DNA of 64,000 nt from JANQMX01 sp965247175. GTDB taxonomy: Bacteria; Pseudomonadota; Alphaproteobacteria; Kiloniellales; DSM-21159. The stretch is from the NCBI GenBank assembly GCA_965247175.1, contig OZ252006.1:1674001-1738000 (forward strand), given 5' to 3'. This document shows positions 50,727 through 59,659 of the stretch, in pieces; position 1 is the first letter of the stretch, and each line of letters starts with the position of its first letter. Under the pieces are notes generated by a model. That model was not told the origin of the DNA. It saw only the letters and a program-made list of their open reading frames with translations, and did not search any database. The position numbers were made by a program, and so were the translations under genes.

Positions 50727-52481
50727 ATGGATATCGTGACGCTTGCTATCTACGCTGTGATTATCCTCATCGGCCTGCTGGCGGTGGGAATGATCTTTGC
50801 GCGGCTTTATCGCCGCGCCTCGAAGGAAATCTCCTTCGTCCGCACCGGCTTCGGCGGACAGACCGTGATCATGAACGGCGGCGCGCTTGTGTTGCCCGTG
50901 CTGCACGAGACCATTCCCGTCAACATGAACACCCTGCGGCTCGAGGTGAAGCGCGCCAACGAGCAGGCGCTGATCACCAAGGACCGCATGCGGGTCGACG
51001 TTCAAGCCGAGTTCTACGTCCGTGTCCAGCCGACCATCGAGTCGATCGCGAACGCCGCCCAAACCTTGGGTCAGCGAACCATGCATCCCGAAGCGCTCAA
51101 GGAACTCGTGGAAGGCAAGTTCGTCGACGCCCTGCGCGCGGTCGCGGCCGAGATGGCCATGGAAGAGCTGCACGAACAGCGCGTCTCCTTCGTGCAGAAA
51201 GTGCAGTTGGCAGTTTCCGAGGACATCCTCAAAAACGGCCTTGAGTTGGAATCGGTGTCGCTGACTGGCCTCGACCAAACCAACAAGGACTTCTTCAACC
51301 CGAGCAACGCCTTCGATGCGGAGGGCCTGACCAAGCTGACGCAGGAGATCGAGGAACGCCGCAAGAAGCGCAACGACATCGAGCAGGAGACCGAGGTCCA
51401 GGTCCAGCGCAAGAACCTGGAGGCGGCGCAGGAGAAGCTGCAGATCGACCGTGACAAGGAGTACGCGCGGCTCGAGCAGCAGCGCGAAATCCAGGTGCGC
51501 CAGGCGGCACAGACGGCACAGATCGCCCAGGAGCAGGCTGAGCGGGAGCGTGAGGCCGAGGAAGCGAAGATCGTCGCGCAACAGAGCGTGCGCGAAGCGG
51601 GCATCGCCGCAGATCAGATCGTGGCCGAGCGGCAGATCGGTATGGATCAGCAGGTCCGCGAAAAAGAGATCTCGAAGGAACAGGCCATCGAAGCGGCCGC
51701 GGTGGAAAAGTCGAAGCAGGTCGAACTGGCCGAGCAGGACAGCGCCATCGCCGTCGCCACGAAGTCGCGCGAGAAGTCAGTGGCGGAAGCGGCTGCCGAT
51801 GAGGCCCGCGCCATTTCGGCACGTGCTGCCGAGCAAGTGGTCACTGCCCGCGAGACGGCACGCGCCGATCGCGAGAAGGAAATCGAGCTCATCGAAGCGC
51901 ACAAGGCTGCAGAGATGCAGGCCATCGGCGTGACGGTGGCTGCGGAGGCGGAAAAGCAAGCCGCCGCTGACAAGGCCGAGGCCGTCCGCATTGCCGCGGA
52001 TGCGGATGCGCAGAAGGTACGGATCGCCGCAGAAGGCGATGCGGAGGCCGAGAAGCTTCACGCCGATGCGCAAAGGGCGCTCTACGAAGTGGAGGCCGAA
52101 GGCAAGCGCGCGGTCAACGAGGCAGCCAACATCCTGTCTGCCGAGCAAATCGCGATGCAAGTACGGTTGAAGCTGATCGAGTCCCTGCCCCAGATCATCG
52201 CCGAGAGCGTCAAGCCGATCGAGAATATCGACGGCATCAAGATCATCCAGGTGGACGGTCTGTCGGGGAATGGCGCACAGGGGGCCGAGGTGCCCAACGG
52301 CGGCGGCAGCTTGGCCGATCAGGTGGTCAGCTCCGCCCTCAAGTACCGCACCCAAGCGCCGTTGCTGGACGCCATGCTGAAGGAAATCGGCCTGGAAGGC
52401 AGCAACATAAATGGTCTGACGGACGGGCTGATCACCGAGCAAGCGCCGGCAGACACCGCTCCCTCGAAGACCAAGCAATAG
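50727..52481 (+). CDS. yqiK: flotillin-like protein YqiK
   Basis: The 584-residue protein has an N-terminal membrane helix (about 5-26), an SPFH/Band 7 domain (about 28-200, with SKEISFVRTGFGGQTVIMNGGALVLPVLHETIPV-like opening) and a long coiled coil rich in Ala, Glu and Gln (about 210-500). The C-terminal 80 residues carry IKIIQVDGLSGNG and are duplicated 2 kb downstream. Flotillins organise membrane microdomains. The operon context (PspA, YqiJ) supports a membrane-stress role. Confidence 0.9.
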   Translation: MDIVTLAIYAVIILIGLLAVGMIFARLYRRASKEISFVRTGFGGQTVIMNGGALVLPVLHETIPVNMNTLRLEVKRANEQALITKDRMRVDVQAEFYVRVQPTIESIANAAQTLGQRTMHPEALKELVEGKFVDALRAVAAEMAMEELHEQRVSFVQKVQLAVSEDILKNGLELESVSLTGLDQTNKDFFNPSNAFDAEGLTKLTQEIEERRKKRNDIEQETEVQVQRKNLEAAQEKLQIDRDKEYARLEQQREIQVRQAAQTAQIAQEQAEREREAEEAKIVAQQSVREAGIAADQIVAERQIGMDQQVREKEISKEQAIEAAAVEKSKQVELAEQDSAIAVATKSREKSVAEAAADEARAISARAAEQVVTARETARADREKEIELIEAHKAAEMQAIGVTVAAEAEKQAAADKAEAVRIAADADAQKVRIAAEGDAEAEKLHADAQRALYEVEAEGKRAVNEAANILSAEQIAMQVRLKLIESLPQIIAESVKPIENIDGIKIIQVDGLSGNGAQGAEVPNGGGSLADQVVSSALKYRTQAPLLDAMLKEIGLEGSNINGLTDGLITEQAPADTAPSKTKQ

Positions 52482-52642
52482 AGAACGGCAGCGTGCAATC
52501 CGGGCGGCCCCGTCTACCGGGGCTGCCCGCCATTGCGTGCGCAGGCCTCGAAGTCGTGCACGGTCTCATGGCTTTGGATACGCTTCGCCAGTGACTGCAG
52601 ACTGGCCGGATCGTAAGCGCTGACCCCCTAGGCAGCGCCGAA
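52233..52642. repeat. direct repeat copy 1 (flotillin 3' end plus phosphoesterase remnant)
   Basis: This stretch aligns with 54279-54793 in the same orientation. The flotillin-coding portions share about 80% of residues (61 of 76 by my alignment). In copy 1 the flotillin side is intact and the phosphoesterase side is decayed, with a 105-base deletion. The two copies flank the M81 peptidase gene. Confidence 0.85.
52514..52642 (-). pseudogene. remnant of the phosphoesterase gene 3' end
   Basis: The bases resemble the last part of the phosphoesterase gene at 54560-56002, including its TAG stop context. They lack 105 bases present in the intact gene between two CACGGTC copies, and the remnant breaks off near 52642. 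No start is present. The intact gene is 2 kb downstream. Confidence 0.7.
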
Positions 52643-52652
52643 CATCCAACAC

Positions 52653-54233
52653 TCAGTTGCGCACCGCCTCTGCACTGAAGCTCCGCAGGTCGACCATAGA
52701 GGCTGTCGGTGTTTCCTTTATTTCCGGCCAGATTCGTGGCCGCTTCAAGTCGGTTCGAGCAGGGTCATACTCAGTCACCCCCGCCGTTCCCAAAACAATG
52801 GGTGTGGCCTTATCCTCAAAGGACAGCTTGAAGTGAAACCCCGATTTGCAGACGACAAAGTCGAGCGTTGAGATATCCAGTCCGAGGGACTCGAAGAAGT
52901 TGGAGTCCTGAGAGTAAGCGGGTCGCTCCGTGACAATGACATAAGCGGCTTGAACCTTGAGAACGACCGTCCTGCCATGGTCGGCAGCTTCCCCTCGACG
53001 CCATTGGCCCGTCAGAGTGAATGTTCCCGGGTGGTGCTTTTCGACGATCGCGTCCAGATCGGCAGGTTCGTCATCACAGAAGGCACCGCCGACAGAAATC
53101 CTCACCCTATCTCCAACAGCCTCGTCAGCCAGGCGAGAAACCGCCTCGGGATCGGTAACAGGGATAGCTGCCTTCACATGAGGGCGTTTCAAGGTTTCGC
53201 GGAGGATTTGAGTACCATCGCCTGCGGACCCTCCAAGCACACGGTCCCCAAAGTCCGAAACCGCAAACGGAGGTCTGCTGTCTCGTTTTTCTAGTCGGGA
53301 CCAAAGCTCAGCTATCGGCAGATGGTCCGTACGGAATTCCGGTGCACGCTCCAGCAGCAGCGAAGCGATGTTGCAACAGGCTTCCCGTCCACTCGGGGCA
53401 TCATCTTCAGTCAGAACAGTGACGACTTGCGCGATGCCGGGCACATCGAGGAACGCCTGTACGTTGAAGATGGACACATCGAGAACGGGCCGAACTTCCA
53501 AGGCTCTTGCAACGCGGTTTATATCGAGAAGCGGTCCGTGAGAGGTTTCATCATTCCCATAGAGGATCATGGGAATCCGCGCGCGAGAAAGCGTCAGCCG
53601 CACATTGCGGCGATTGGCATCCAGGCAAATCCGCGCAACTTTCTGGCCGGCCTCGAAATAGTCGTCGTGGGGGTTGTTCTTGCATGCAACCAGCGCGTTG
53701 GCATTCCGACACATCTTGTCAGTCACGTGCGCATGCAGATCGAGGCTTGCGCCGACGATCACGTCATCGCCAAGACGTTGCCTGAGACTCTCAAGAAGCT
53801 CGCCCTCCGGATCGCCGCATTCCGTGGTAATCATGGCACCGTGAAGGTCAAGCAAGACCACGTGCGGGGAGGCTGAAACGATCCGTTCGACCATTTCATC
53901 GCGCAGCTCTTCCCAAACCGAATGGAGAACGGGGCCGCCGGGGCTGGTGAAAGCCGCTAGGGTCGGACAGACCTTGAATTCAGGCGCGGTTAGCTCCGCC
54001 AATATGCCCGCCAGAGACGTGCCTTCACCGCTTGGCCCGCTGACGATCTCTTCTCCCGTCAGGACAGAAAAATCCACGCGCTCGGTTAGGCGCAGGTTGA
54101 AGCTATTGCCCTCGTGAAAGACCTGTCCGACGGCTATCCTGAGCTCAGAGCCGGGGACTTGATCGGTCTCCATCGTCTGCGTAGCCAACGGCTCACTATC
54201 GGCGAACGGTCGGTTTGACCCCAACGTCTTCAT
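52653..54233 (-). CDS. M81 family metallopeptidase (MlrC-like)
   Basis: The protein (526 residues from the first ATG) belongs to the MlrC/M81 family: RIAVGQVFHEGNSF near the N-terminus, LLDLHGAMITTECGDPEGELL, GASLDLHAHVTDKM, ACKNNPHDDYFEAGQKV, and a C-terminal half ending near HFKLSFEDKATPIVLGTAG. MlrC degrades linearised microcystin peptides; homologues elsewhere act on unknown peptides or amides. The start may instead be the ATG 20 codons on, just before RIAVGQ. It is inserted between diverged copies of the flotillin/phosphoesterase junction, and its base composition looks somewhat less GC-rich than the neighbours by eye, suggesting acquisition. Confidence 0.85.
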   Translation of the reverse strand: MKTLGSNRPFADSEPLATQTMETDQVPGSELRIAVGQVFHEGNSFNLRLTERVDFSVLTGEEIVSGPSGEGTSLAGILAELTAPEFKVCPTLAAFTSPGGPVLHSVWEELRDEMVERIVSASPHVVLLDLHGAMITTECGDPEGELLESLRQRLGDDVIVGASLDLHAHVTDKMCRNANALVACKNNPHDDYFEAGQKVARICLDANRRNVRLTLSRARIPMILYGNDETSHGPLLDINRVARALEVRPVLDVSIFNVQAFLDVPGIAQVVTVLTEDDAPSGREACCNIASLLLERAPEFRTDHLPIAELWSRLEKRDSRPPFAVSDFGDRVLGGSAGDGTQILRETLKRPHVKAAIPVTDPEAVSRLADEAVGDRVRISVGGAFCDDEPADLDAIVEKHHPGTFTLTGQWRRGEAADHGRTVVLKVQAAYVIVTERPAYSQDSNFFESLGLDISTLDFVVCKSGFHFKLSFEDKATPIVLGTAGVTEYDPARTDLKRPRIWPEIKETPTASMVDLRSFSAEAVRN

Positions 54234-54278
54234 CCAGTGCAGTTTCTAGAGCAAGCAAACAACCGAGCTGTATCGGCC

Positions 54279-54524
54279 GGCATCAAGATCATCCAGGTAG
54301 ACGGTCTTTTGGGCAATGGTGCTCAGGGGGCCGAGGTGTCCAACGGCAGCGGCAGCCTGGCCGATCAGGTGGCGAGCTCCACCCTTAAGTACCGCACCCA
54401 AACGCAGTCGCTTGACGCCATGCTGAGGGAAATCGGCCTGGAAAGCGGAACCCTAAATGGTCTGACGGACGGGCTGATCACCGAGCAAGTGCCCGCGGAC
54501 ACCACTCCCCGAAGACCAAGCAAT
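54279..54524 (+). pseudogene. remnant of the flotillin gene 3' end
   Basis: The translation IKIIQVDGLLGNGAQGAEV...GLITEQVPADTTP matches the flotillin C-terminus. One T is missing relative to copy 1 (ctccctcgaag there, ctccccgaag here), so the frame shifts before the original stop and reads on over the phosphoesterase gene. It has no start and no upstream part of the gene, so it is not a functional gene. Confidence 0.85.
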
Positions 54525-54793
54525 AGAGAGCAGACAGTGAGCAGCCCGGGCGGCCCCGTCTACCGAGGCTGCCCGCCATCGCAAGCGCAGGCCTCGAAGT
54601 CGCTCACGGTCAGCGCGGTTTGGGCGCAAGCAAAGGCCCGCCAGTTCTCGTCGGTGATCGCTGAGTCCACCGGGGTTTCGGCCGCATAGAACTTTGTGAA
54701 TTTGGCGCGCACGGTCTCATCGCTTTGGATACGCTGCGCCAAGGACTGCAGACTGGTCGGATCGTAGGCGCTGAAACCGTAGGCGGCGCCGAA
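54279..54793. repeat. direct repeat copy 2 (flotillin remnant plus phosphoesterase 3' end)
   Basis: Second member of the repeat pair with 52233-52642. Here the phosphoesterase portion is intact and in use, and the flotillin portion is only a remnant. Recombination between the copies would delete the M81 gene. Confidence 0.85.
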
Positions 54794-56002
54794 GTCGTAC
54801 TCGAGGCCCCATTTTGCCTCCCCACCCTCACCGGTGCTGGCCAGATTGGTAAGGTAGTAGGTCGCATAGTCGAGCAACGCGCCTGTCGTCCGATCGTAGC
54901 GCATTGCGGTGAACGCCGGATTGTTGCCGAAGATCGGGCTGACGGCCGGCGTGATGCTGGTCGAGAGGAAGGCTGTTCCTTCATCGTCGGCAATCACGCG
55001 AAAGCTGTCCATATGCGTATGGCCGGCATAGCTGTTGCTGAGAATATCCCGGTAGGACCTCATCAAGCCCAGGAAGCCCTCGGTGTAGGCCTCCTGCCAG
55101 AAGGGGATGACATCACCCTGGCAGAGGCCGCTTCTGGAGGTCTCGAAGGCATCGATGCCGGGCGGGATGTGCATCATGAGAGAAACGTCCTGGCCAGTCA
55201 GGCGGGCCTTGTAGAGCTGCCACTCCAGCCAAGCCATCAGCGCAGCCCCAGGGTCGACGTCGTGTTGACCGCAGCTGTTGATGTACCTCCTGGACCAGAA
55301 AACGTTGTTCAACACGATCAGCGTATGATCGGGCACGACCGGATGCGGCTGGGCATAGGAACCGCCGATCGAGAAGCTCTCCAACGCGGCGGGCTGATCG
55401 GCGAACACTCCCCAGGTCGCGCCGACCGCCGGCAGCATCGGGCTGTCAGGGGCGATCATGTAGTTGCCGCAGATTGCATCGCGATTGCCGATAGCGCCGT
55501 AAACCGGCACCTGGAACGTCTGCTCCAGCATGGCACTGACGAATTGCATCGTCTTGATGACGAAGTCTTCTAGGGCGTGCTCCCCTCCCCCGAGATATTC
55601 ATCGAAGTCGCGGTAGAAGCGATGCGAGAGGTAGTCGCCAGGGTAGAGCACGAAGTCATAGGGGACGCCCCGACTCTCCGACAGTTTCCGCGCCGCGCTC
55701 AGCGCCGATTTCATCAGCGGATAGTTGGCATGGCTGCCGTATTGCGCGAAGCCGGTTCGGCTCGAGCCCGACAGGATGGACTGCCACTGCGCTACCGGCG
55801 CACTCGCCAACTCCCTGGCCAAGCCGGGGTCGGCGAAGGGGTCGAAGTGAATGTCCGTCAAGATCAGGAACAGGCCCTCCCCGACCGGCTCAGGAGCGGC
55901 CGAGCGGGTCGTTTCCGTGGCCTGAACCGCGCTGCCGAAGCCGTGCAGTGACGCGGCCAACAGAACGATGGCGAAAGCGAGGTAGATTGGCTGTCTCATC
56001 AC
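54560..56002 (-). CDS. secreted calcineurin-like phosphoesterase (acid sphingomyelinase-like)
   Basis: The 480-residue protein has a signal peptide (AFAIVLLAASLHGFGSAVQA) and the metallophosphoesterase motifs DIHFDPF, LYPGDYLSH, GNRDAICGNY, SLMMHIPPG and AGHTHMD. The GN-x-D segment followed by Cys-Gly-Asn/Asp-Tyr is the form seen in acid sphingomyelinase/SMPDL-like proteins; Arg replaces the more usual His or Asn. Several Cys residues suggest disulfides, and it probably acts on a phosphodiester or phospholipid outside the cytoplasm. Its 3' end is part of the repeat pair around the M81 gene. Confidence 0.85.
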   Translation of the reverse strand: MMRQPIYLAFAIVLLAASLHGFGSAVQATETTRSAAPEPVGEGLFLILTDIHFDPFADPGLARELASAPVAQWQSILSGSSRTGFAQYGSHANYPLMKSALSAARKLSESRGVPYDFVLYPGDYLSHRFYRDFDEYLGGGEHALEDFVIKTMQFVSAMLEQTFQVPVYGAIGNRDAICGNYMIAPDSPMLPAVGATWGVFADQPAALESFSIGGSYAQPHPVVPDHTLIVLNNVFWSRRYINSCGQHDVDPGAALMAWLEWQLYKARLTGQDVSLMMHIPPGIDAFETSRSGLCQGDVIPFWQEAYTEGFLGLMRSYRDILSNSYAGHTHMDSFRVIADDEGTAFLSTSITPAVSPIFGNNPAFTAMRYDRTTGALLDYATYYLTNLASTGEGGEAKWGLEYDFGAAYGFSAYDPTSLQSLAQRIQSDETVRAKFTKFYAAETPVDSAITDENWRAFACAQTALTVSDFEACACDGGQPR

Positions 56003-56139
56003 CTTCCTACGTGCAAACCAATTGCTTTGTGGGGCCGACTTTCGGAGCGAACTTAGCTGAACGTCAGCAAAGTCGCATCAGGGCTTGGCAAGCCCGGCGG
56101 GCAGGGGCAGAGCTTTCCAGGGAGAAGCGGGAAGCCACA

Positions 56140-57825
56140 ATGACCGACACCTTGGCGCAGGCCGCACAGCACATGCAGAAGGGGCGTTTCGGAGAAGCCG
56201 AAGCGCTGTTCCGGAAGGCCGCCGATACGCCTCGGCGCTCCGCCGATGCCCACTTCGGCCTGGCCATGGCCCTGGAAGGACAAGGCCGACTGAATGAGGC
56301 TGAGGCGGCCTACCGGGAAGCCTTGGTGCACCGTCCGGGCTTCGCTGAAGCCGGCTGCAACTTGGGCAGCCTGTTGCTGCGGCGCGAGCGGGCCGCTGAG
56401 GCTCTGCCGGTTCTGAAGGCTGCGCGCGATGCCAAGCCGGACTTCCTCCCTGGGCAGATCAATCTCGCCCTCGCCTGCCTCGCCCTCGGCCTCGGCGTCG
56501 ACGCGGAAGCCGCGTGCCGTGCGGCCTTGCAACTGGAGCCGGGCAACCTGATGGCGCTCAACGAGCTTGGCCGCGCACTCTTGCAGCAGACCAAGGTGGT
56601 GGAAGCAATCGCCGCCTTCGAGGAGGGACATCGCAGGGAGCCGCGCGACCCCGGCTTTCTCGCCAACCTGGCCGGCGCCCATGAGCTGGCCAACGATCTG
56701 GAGGCAGCGCAAGCCGCCCTCGACAAGGCGATGGCCTTGGCGCCGCAATCCCCTGCCCTGCTCTTTCCCGCTGCCAAGCTGGCACGGCGGCGCGGCGAGA
56801 CAGCAGCCGCCCGGCAGGCGCTGGAGCGCATGCTGACGCAGGCACTCCCGCAGAACGACCGCAGCGACGCCTTGCTGGAGCTCGGCCAACTGCTGGACGA
56901 AAGCGGCGAGAGCGCAGAGGCCTTCGCCTGCTTTGTTGAAGCCAACGCTCTGCGCGCCCGCAGTGCCGAGGCCAAGCGCTTCGATGGCAATGCCTTCCTC
57001 AGGCGAGTGCAAGCAATTCGGGAGGCGACGTTTGAGCCAAGCACGGAGCCTGGTGACGGCGATGATGCCTCGTCTCCCATCTTCTTCGTCGGCTTTCCGA
57101 GATCCGGGACCAGCCTGATGGAGCGGGCTCTCGCCGCTCATCCGGCGCTGATCACGACGTCAGAGCGCTCGCCCTTGGCGCTGATCGTGACAGAGCTATC
57201 GCGGAGCGGACTCTATCCAGGTAGCCTCAACCGCCTGGGCGAAGACCAGATCGCGGAAGCACGCGCCGCCTTCTGGCAAGGCGCCGAGCGGCTTGTCGCC
57301 CCGCTCGACGGCCGTCGCCTAGTGGACAAGACGGCGCTGAACATCATCCACCTCGGACTGATCAACCGGCTGTTCCCTCAGGCGCAGGTCCTGGTTGCTT
57401 TGCGAGACCCGCGCGATGTGGTGCTAAGCTGCTTCATGCAGCGCTTCCAGCTCAGCGAGTCTACGGTCAACTTCCTCGATCTGGAACGGACGGCCGACTG
57501 CTATACGGACGTCATGGCGTTGTGGCAGCAGGACAGTGAGCGCCTGCCGCTGAGCCAGCTCAGCTACCGTTACGAGGACTTGGTGGAGGACTTTGAGGGC
57601 AGCTTGCGAGCCGCCTTGGAATTTCTCGGTGTCGGCTGGCACGAGGATGTACTGCGTTACCGGGACAAGAGCTCACCCTCTCACATCACCACGCCGAGCT
57701 ATCACCAAGTGACCAAGCCGCTCTACCGCAGCGCCCGCGGACGTTGGGAACGCTACCGCGGCCAGCTCTCCCCGGTGCTCCCACGGCTTCGGCCTTTCGC
57801 CGAGACCTTCGGATACGAGATCTAG
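56140..57825 (+). CDS. TPR-sulfotransferase fusion
   Basis: The 561-residue protein has about nine TPR units (about 1-300, for example DAHFGLAMALEGQGRLNEAEAAYREAL) followed by a sulfotransferase domain (about 310-555). The PAPS-binding loop is FFVGFPRSGTSLMERAL and the 3'-phosphate region is VALRDPRDVVLSCFMQ. The fusion is a known bacterial architecture. The acceptor may be a carbohydrate or peptide; it is not identifiable. I chose the ATG at 56140, preceded by GGGAAG; the long upstream extension of the frame is unlikely. The gene is divergent from the phosphoesterase. Confidence 0.88.
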   Translation: MTDTLAQAAQHMQKGRFGEAEALFRKAADTPRRSADAHFGLAMALEGQGRLNEAEAAYREALVHRPGFAEAGCNLGSLLLRRERAAEALPVLKAARDAKPDFLPGQINLALACLALGLGVDAEAACRAALQLEPGNLMALNELGRALLQQTKVVEAIAAFEEGHRREPRDPGFLANLAGAHELANDLEAAQAALDKAMALAPQSPALLFPAAKLARRRGETAAARQALERMLTQALPQNDRSDALLELGQLLDESGESAEAFACFVEANALRARSAEAKRFDGNAFLRRVQAIREATFEPSTEPGDGDDASSPIFFVGFPRSGTSLMERALAAHPALITTSERSPLALIVTELSRSGLYPGSLNRLGEDQIAEARAAFWQGAERLVAPLDGRRLVDKTALNIIHLGLINRLFPQAQVLVALRDPRDVVLSCFMQRFQLSESTVNFLDLERTADCYTDVMALWQQDSERLPLSQLSYRYEDLVEDFEGSLRAALEFLGVGWHEDVLRYRDKSSPSHITTPSYHQVTKPLYRSARGRWERYRGQLSPVLPRLRPFAETFGYEI

Positions 57826-57841
57826 CGTCGGAGCGTTGGAG

Positions 57842-58030
57842 CTATCTTATGTGCTCGGCAATGCTCTCGTCCTCCGCGACATGCCGGCAGCACTCCTTGC
57901 GAAAACGCTCCAAGCCGGCATCCCCGTAAGCAATCGCAACCCCGCCGAGAACCAAGGTGATCGCATCCTCCAACGGCATCTTGGCAAACATCGCTGCCAT
58001 CTCGCGCTCGGCCTTCTCCAAATGGGTCAT
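57842..58030 (-). CDS. small hypothetical protein
   Basis: The 62-residue protein (MTHLEKAEREMAAMF...ESIAEHIR) is mostly helical and acidic, without a membrane segment or recognised domain. AGGAGG lies eight bases before the ATG, which strongly supports it as a real gene. It converges on the sulfotransferase gene 16 bases away. Function unknown. Confidence 0.65.
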   Translation of the reverse strand: MTHLEKAEREMAAMFAKMPLEDAITLVLGGVAIAYGDAGLERFRKECCRHVAEDESIAEHIR

Positions 58031-58235
58031 GTCACAGCCTCCTCATCTCGTCTAAAACCACAATATATATATGGTAATGGGTATGAAGCTTGAAAGACTG
58101 GGAGCCACCCTCGCCCACCGTCATCGTGTTGATGCAAAGCCAGGGAGTCCAGTTGGATTGCAGGACCGCTTGGCCTACGGTCGGCGGTGACGATCCTCGC
58201 CTTCGCGGCGGACACAACGGCAGCAAGGAAGCGCC

Positions 58236-58442
58236 ATGGACCTGGAAGATCTGGAAGCTGAACTCTCCATCATCCTGGATGAAATGGAGGGACCGCAAGG
58301 CGACTATCACGAGATCTACCTTCGCGTGCGGCAGATGCTGCAGCAGATGGAGTCGCTCGGCATGCCGCCGCCCGACGATCTGGTCCAACTGGAGCAGCGC
58401 CTCGACGCGCTCATGAAAGAGGAAGCCTCCAAGCAAGACTAG
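58236..58442 (+). CDS. small hypothetical protein
   Basis: The 68-residue, acidic, helical protein (MDLEDLEAELSIILDEMEG...LMKEEASKQD) looks like a short two-helix hairpin. AAGGAAG precedes the ATG. It does not match DUF465. No function can be assigned; it may be co-transcribed with the aldolase gene 93 bases downstream. Confidence 0.6.
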   Translation: MDLEDLEAELSIILDEMEGPQGDYHEIYLRVRQMLQQMESLGMPPPDDLVQLEQRLDALMKEEASKQD

Positions 58443-58535
58443 GGCTTGCTTGCGCCGTCGTCCGTGACGCGCAACTATGCCGCCGAATTTACAAGCTTCG
58501 GCGACATCCGCCGTCAGTTAAGGGAGGTTCCGCCC

Positions 58536-59489
58536 ATGTCGACAGGCGCCCGCAAAGGCATCTACGCAGCCGCCATCACAGCAATCGGGGCCGACCGCGA
58601 ACCCGATACCCACGCAACGGTGGAGAACGGCCGCTGGCTGCTGGCTAATGGCTGCGATGGCCTGGCTGTTCTCGGCACCACCGGTGAGGCTAACAGCCTC
58701 TCCGTCGAGCAGCGCGAGCGCATCATTGAAGCCGCCTGCAACGAGCTGCCGCGCGAGCGTCTGATGCTGGGAACCGGCTGCTGCGCCTTGGCCGATAGCG
58801 TCCGTCTGACCCGCCATGCACTCGCCGCCGGCTGCCCCCATGTGCTGATGTTGCCGACCTTCTACTACAAGAACCAAAGTGACGACGCGGTCTATGCGAG
58901 CTTCGCGGAGGTCTTTGAGCGCGTGGGCGACAGCCGCCTTCGCGTCTACCTCTATCACTTCCCGCAGATGTCGGCGACGCCCATCCCGCTGGCGGTGGTC
59001 GACCGGCTGATTGCCGACTACCCCGAGACCGTGGTCGGGCTCAAGGACAGCTCGGGCGATTTCGAGAACTACTCGGCGGTGCTGCTCAAGAACCATCCGG
59101 GCTTCGCCGTTTTCCCCGGTTCCGAGCGCTTCCTGCTCGACGCACTTAAGCTCGGCGCACCGGGCAGCATTTCCGCGACGAGCAACGTGATCTGCCACCT
59201 CGCAGGTCAGGTGCTGCGTCACTGGGAGCAAGGCTCGCTAGAGCTGGCCGAGCAGGCCCAGGCGAACCTCTCCCGCCTGCGCGCCGTGCTGCAGGACTTC
59301 CCTATGCTGGTAGCAGCCAAGCAGCTGACGTTGCAGCGCAGCGGCAATGCGGTGTGGGAGCATCTTCTGCCGCCGATGTTACCGTTGTCCGACGAGGCGC
59401 GCGGTCGGCTCAACGCCGCCTTGGAGCAAGCCGGCTTCTTTGCCGACCATCCGGAGTTCGCGCCGGCCGCCGTACAAGCCGCGCAGTAG
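58536..59489 (+). CDS. DapA/N-acetylneuraminate lyase family aldolase
   Basis: The 317-residue TIM-barrel protein has GLAVLGTTGEANSLSVEQR (the pyruvate-binding Thr-Thr loop), LYHFPQMSA at the catalytic Tyr position, and the Schiff-base lysine in VVGLKDSSGDF (near residue 167). True DapA has YNVP at the Tyr site, so this is a catabolic or biosynthetic aldolase rather than dihydrodipicolinate synthase. AGGGAGG precedes the ATG. It lies 170 bases before a branched-chain amino acid type transporter, whose substrate may relate to this enzyme. That link is inferred. Confidence 0.85.
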   Translation: MSTGARKGIYAAAITAIGADREPDTHATVENGRWLLANGCDGLAVLGTTGEANSLSVEQRERIIEAACNELPRERLMLGTGCCALADSVRLTRHALAAGCPHVLMLPTFYYKNQSDDAVYASFAEVFERVGDSRLRVYLYHFPQMSATPIPLAVVDRLIADYPETVVGLKDSSGDFENYSAVLLKNHPGFAVFPGSERFLLDALKLGAPGSISATSNVICHLAGQVLRHWEQGSLELAEQAQANLSRLRAVLQDFPMLVAAKQLTLQRSGNAVWEHLLPPMLPLSDEARGRLNAALEQAGFFADHPEFAPAAVQAAQ

Positions 59490-59659
59490 CCAACCTCTCT
59501 CACACAGATCTTACCGGACCTTCGGCAGACGATGCTGCCGAGGGGGGTGGCCGAGCACGCTATTTCCACGTTATAGTTCTGTGAAGGATGCGAAAGCACC
59601 AAGTGGCTCTGGCCAAAGAGCCGCCGGCCGAAACAAAGCACAGAATGGGAGGTAAACGA

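Noticed and set aside
54237..54689. 150-residue plus-strand frame starting before the flotillin remnant
   Set aside because: It is a frameshifted remnant of the flotillin 3' end reading on over the phosphoesterase gene.
52233..54793. Insertion sequence or transposon carrying the M81 gene
   Set aside because: No transposase, terminal inverted repeats or target-site duplication is visible; the flanking repeats are chromosomal gene ends.
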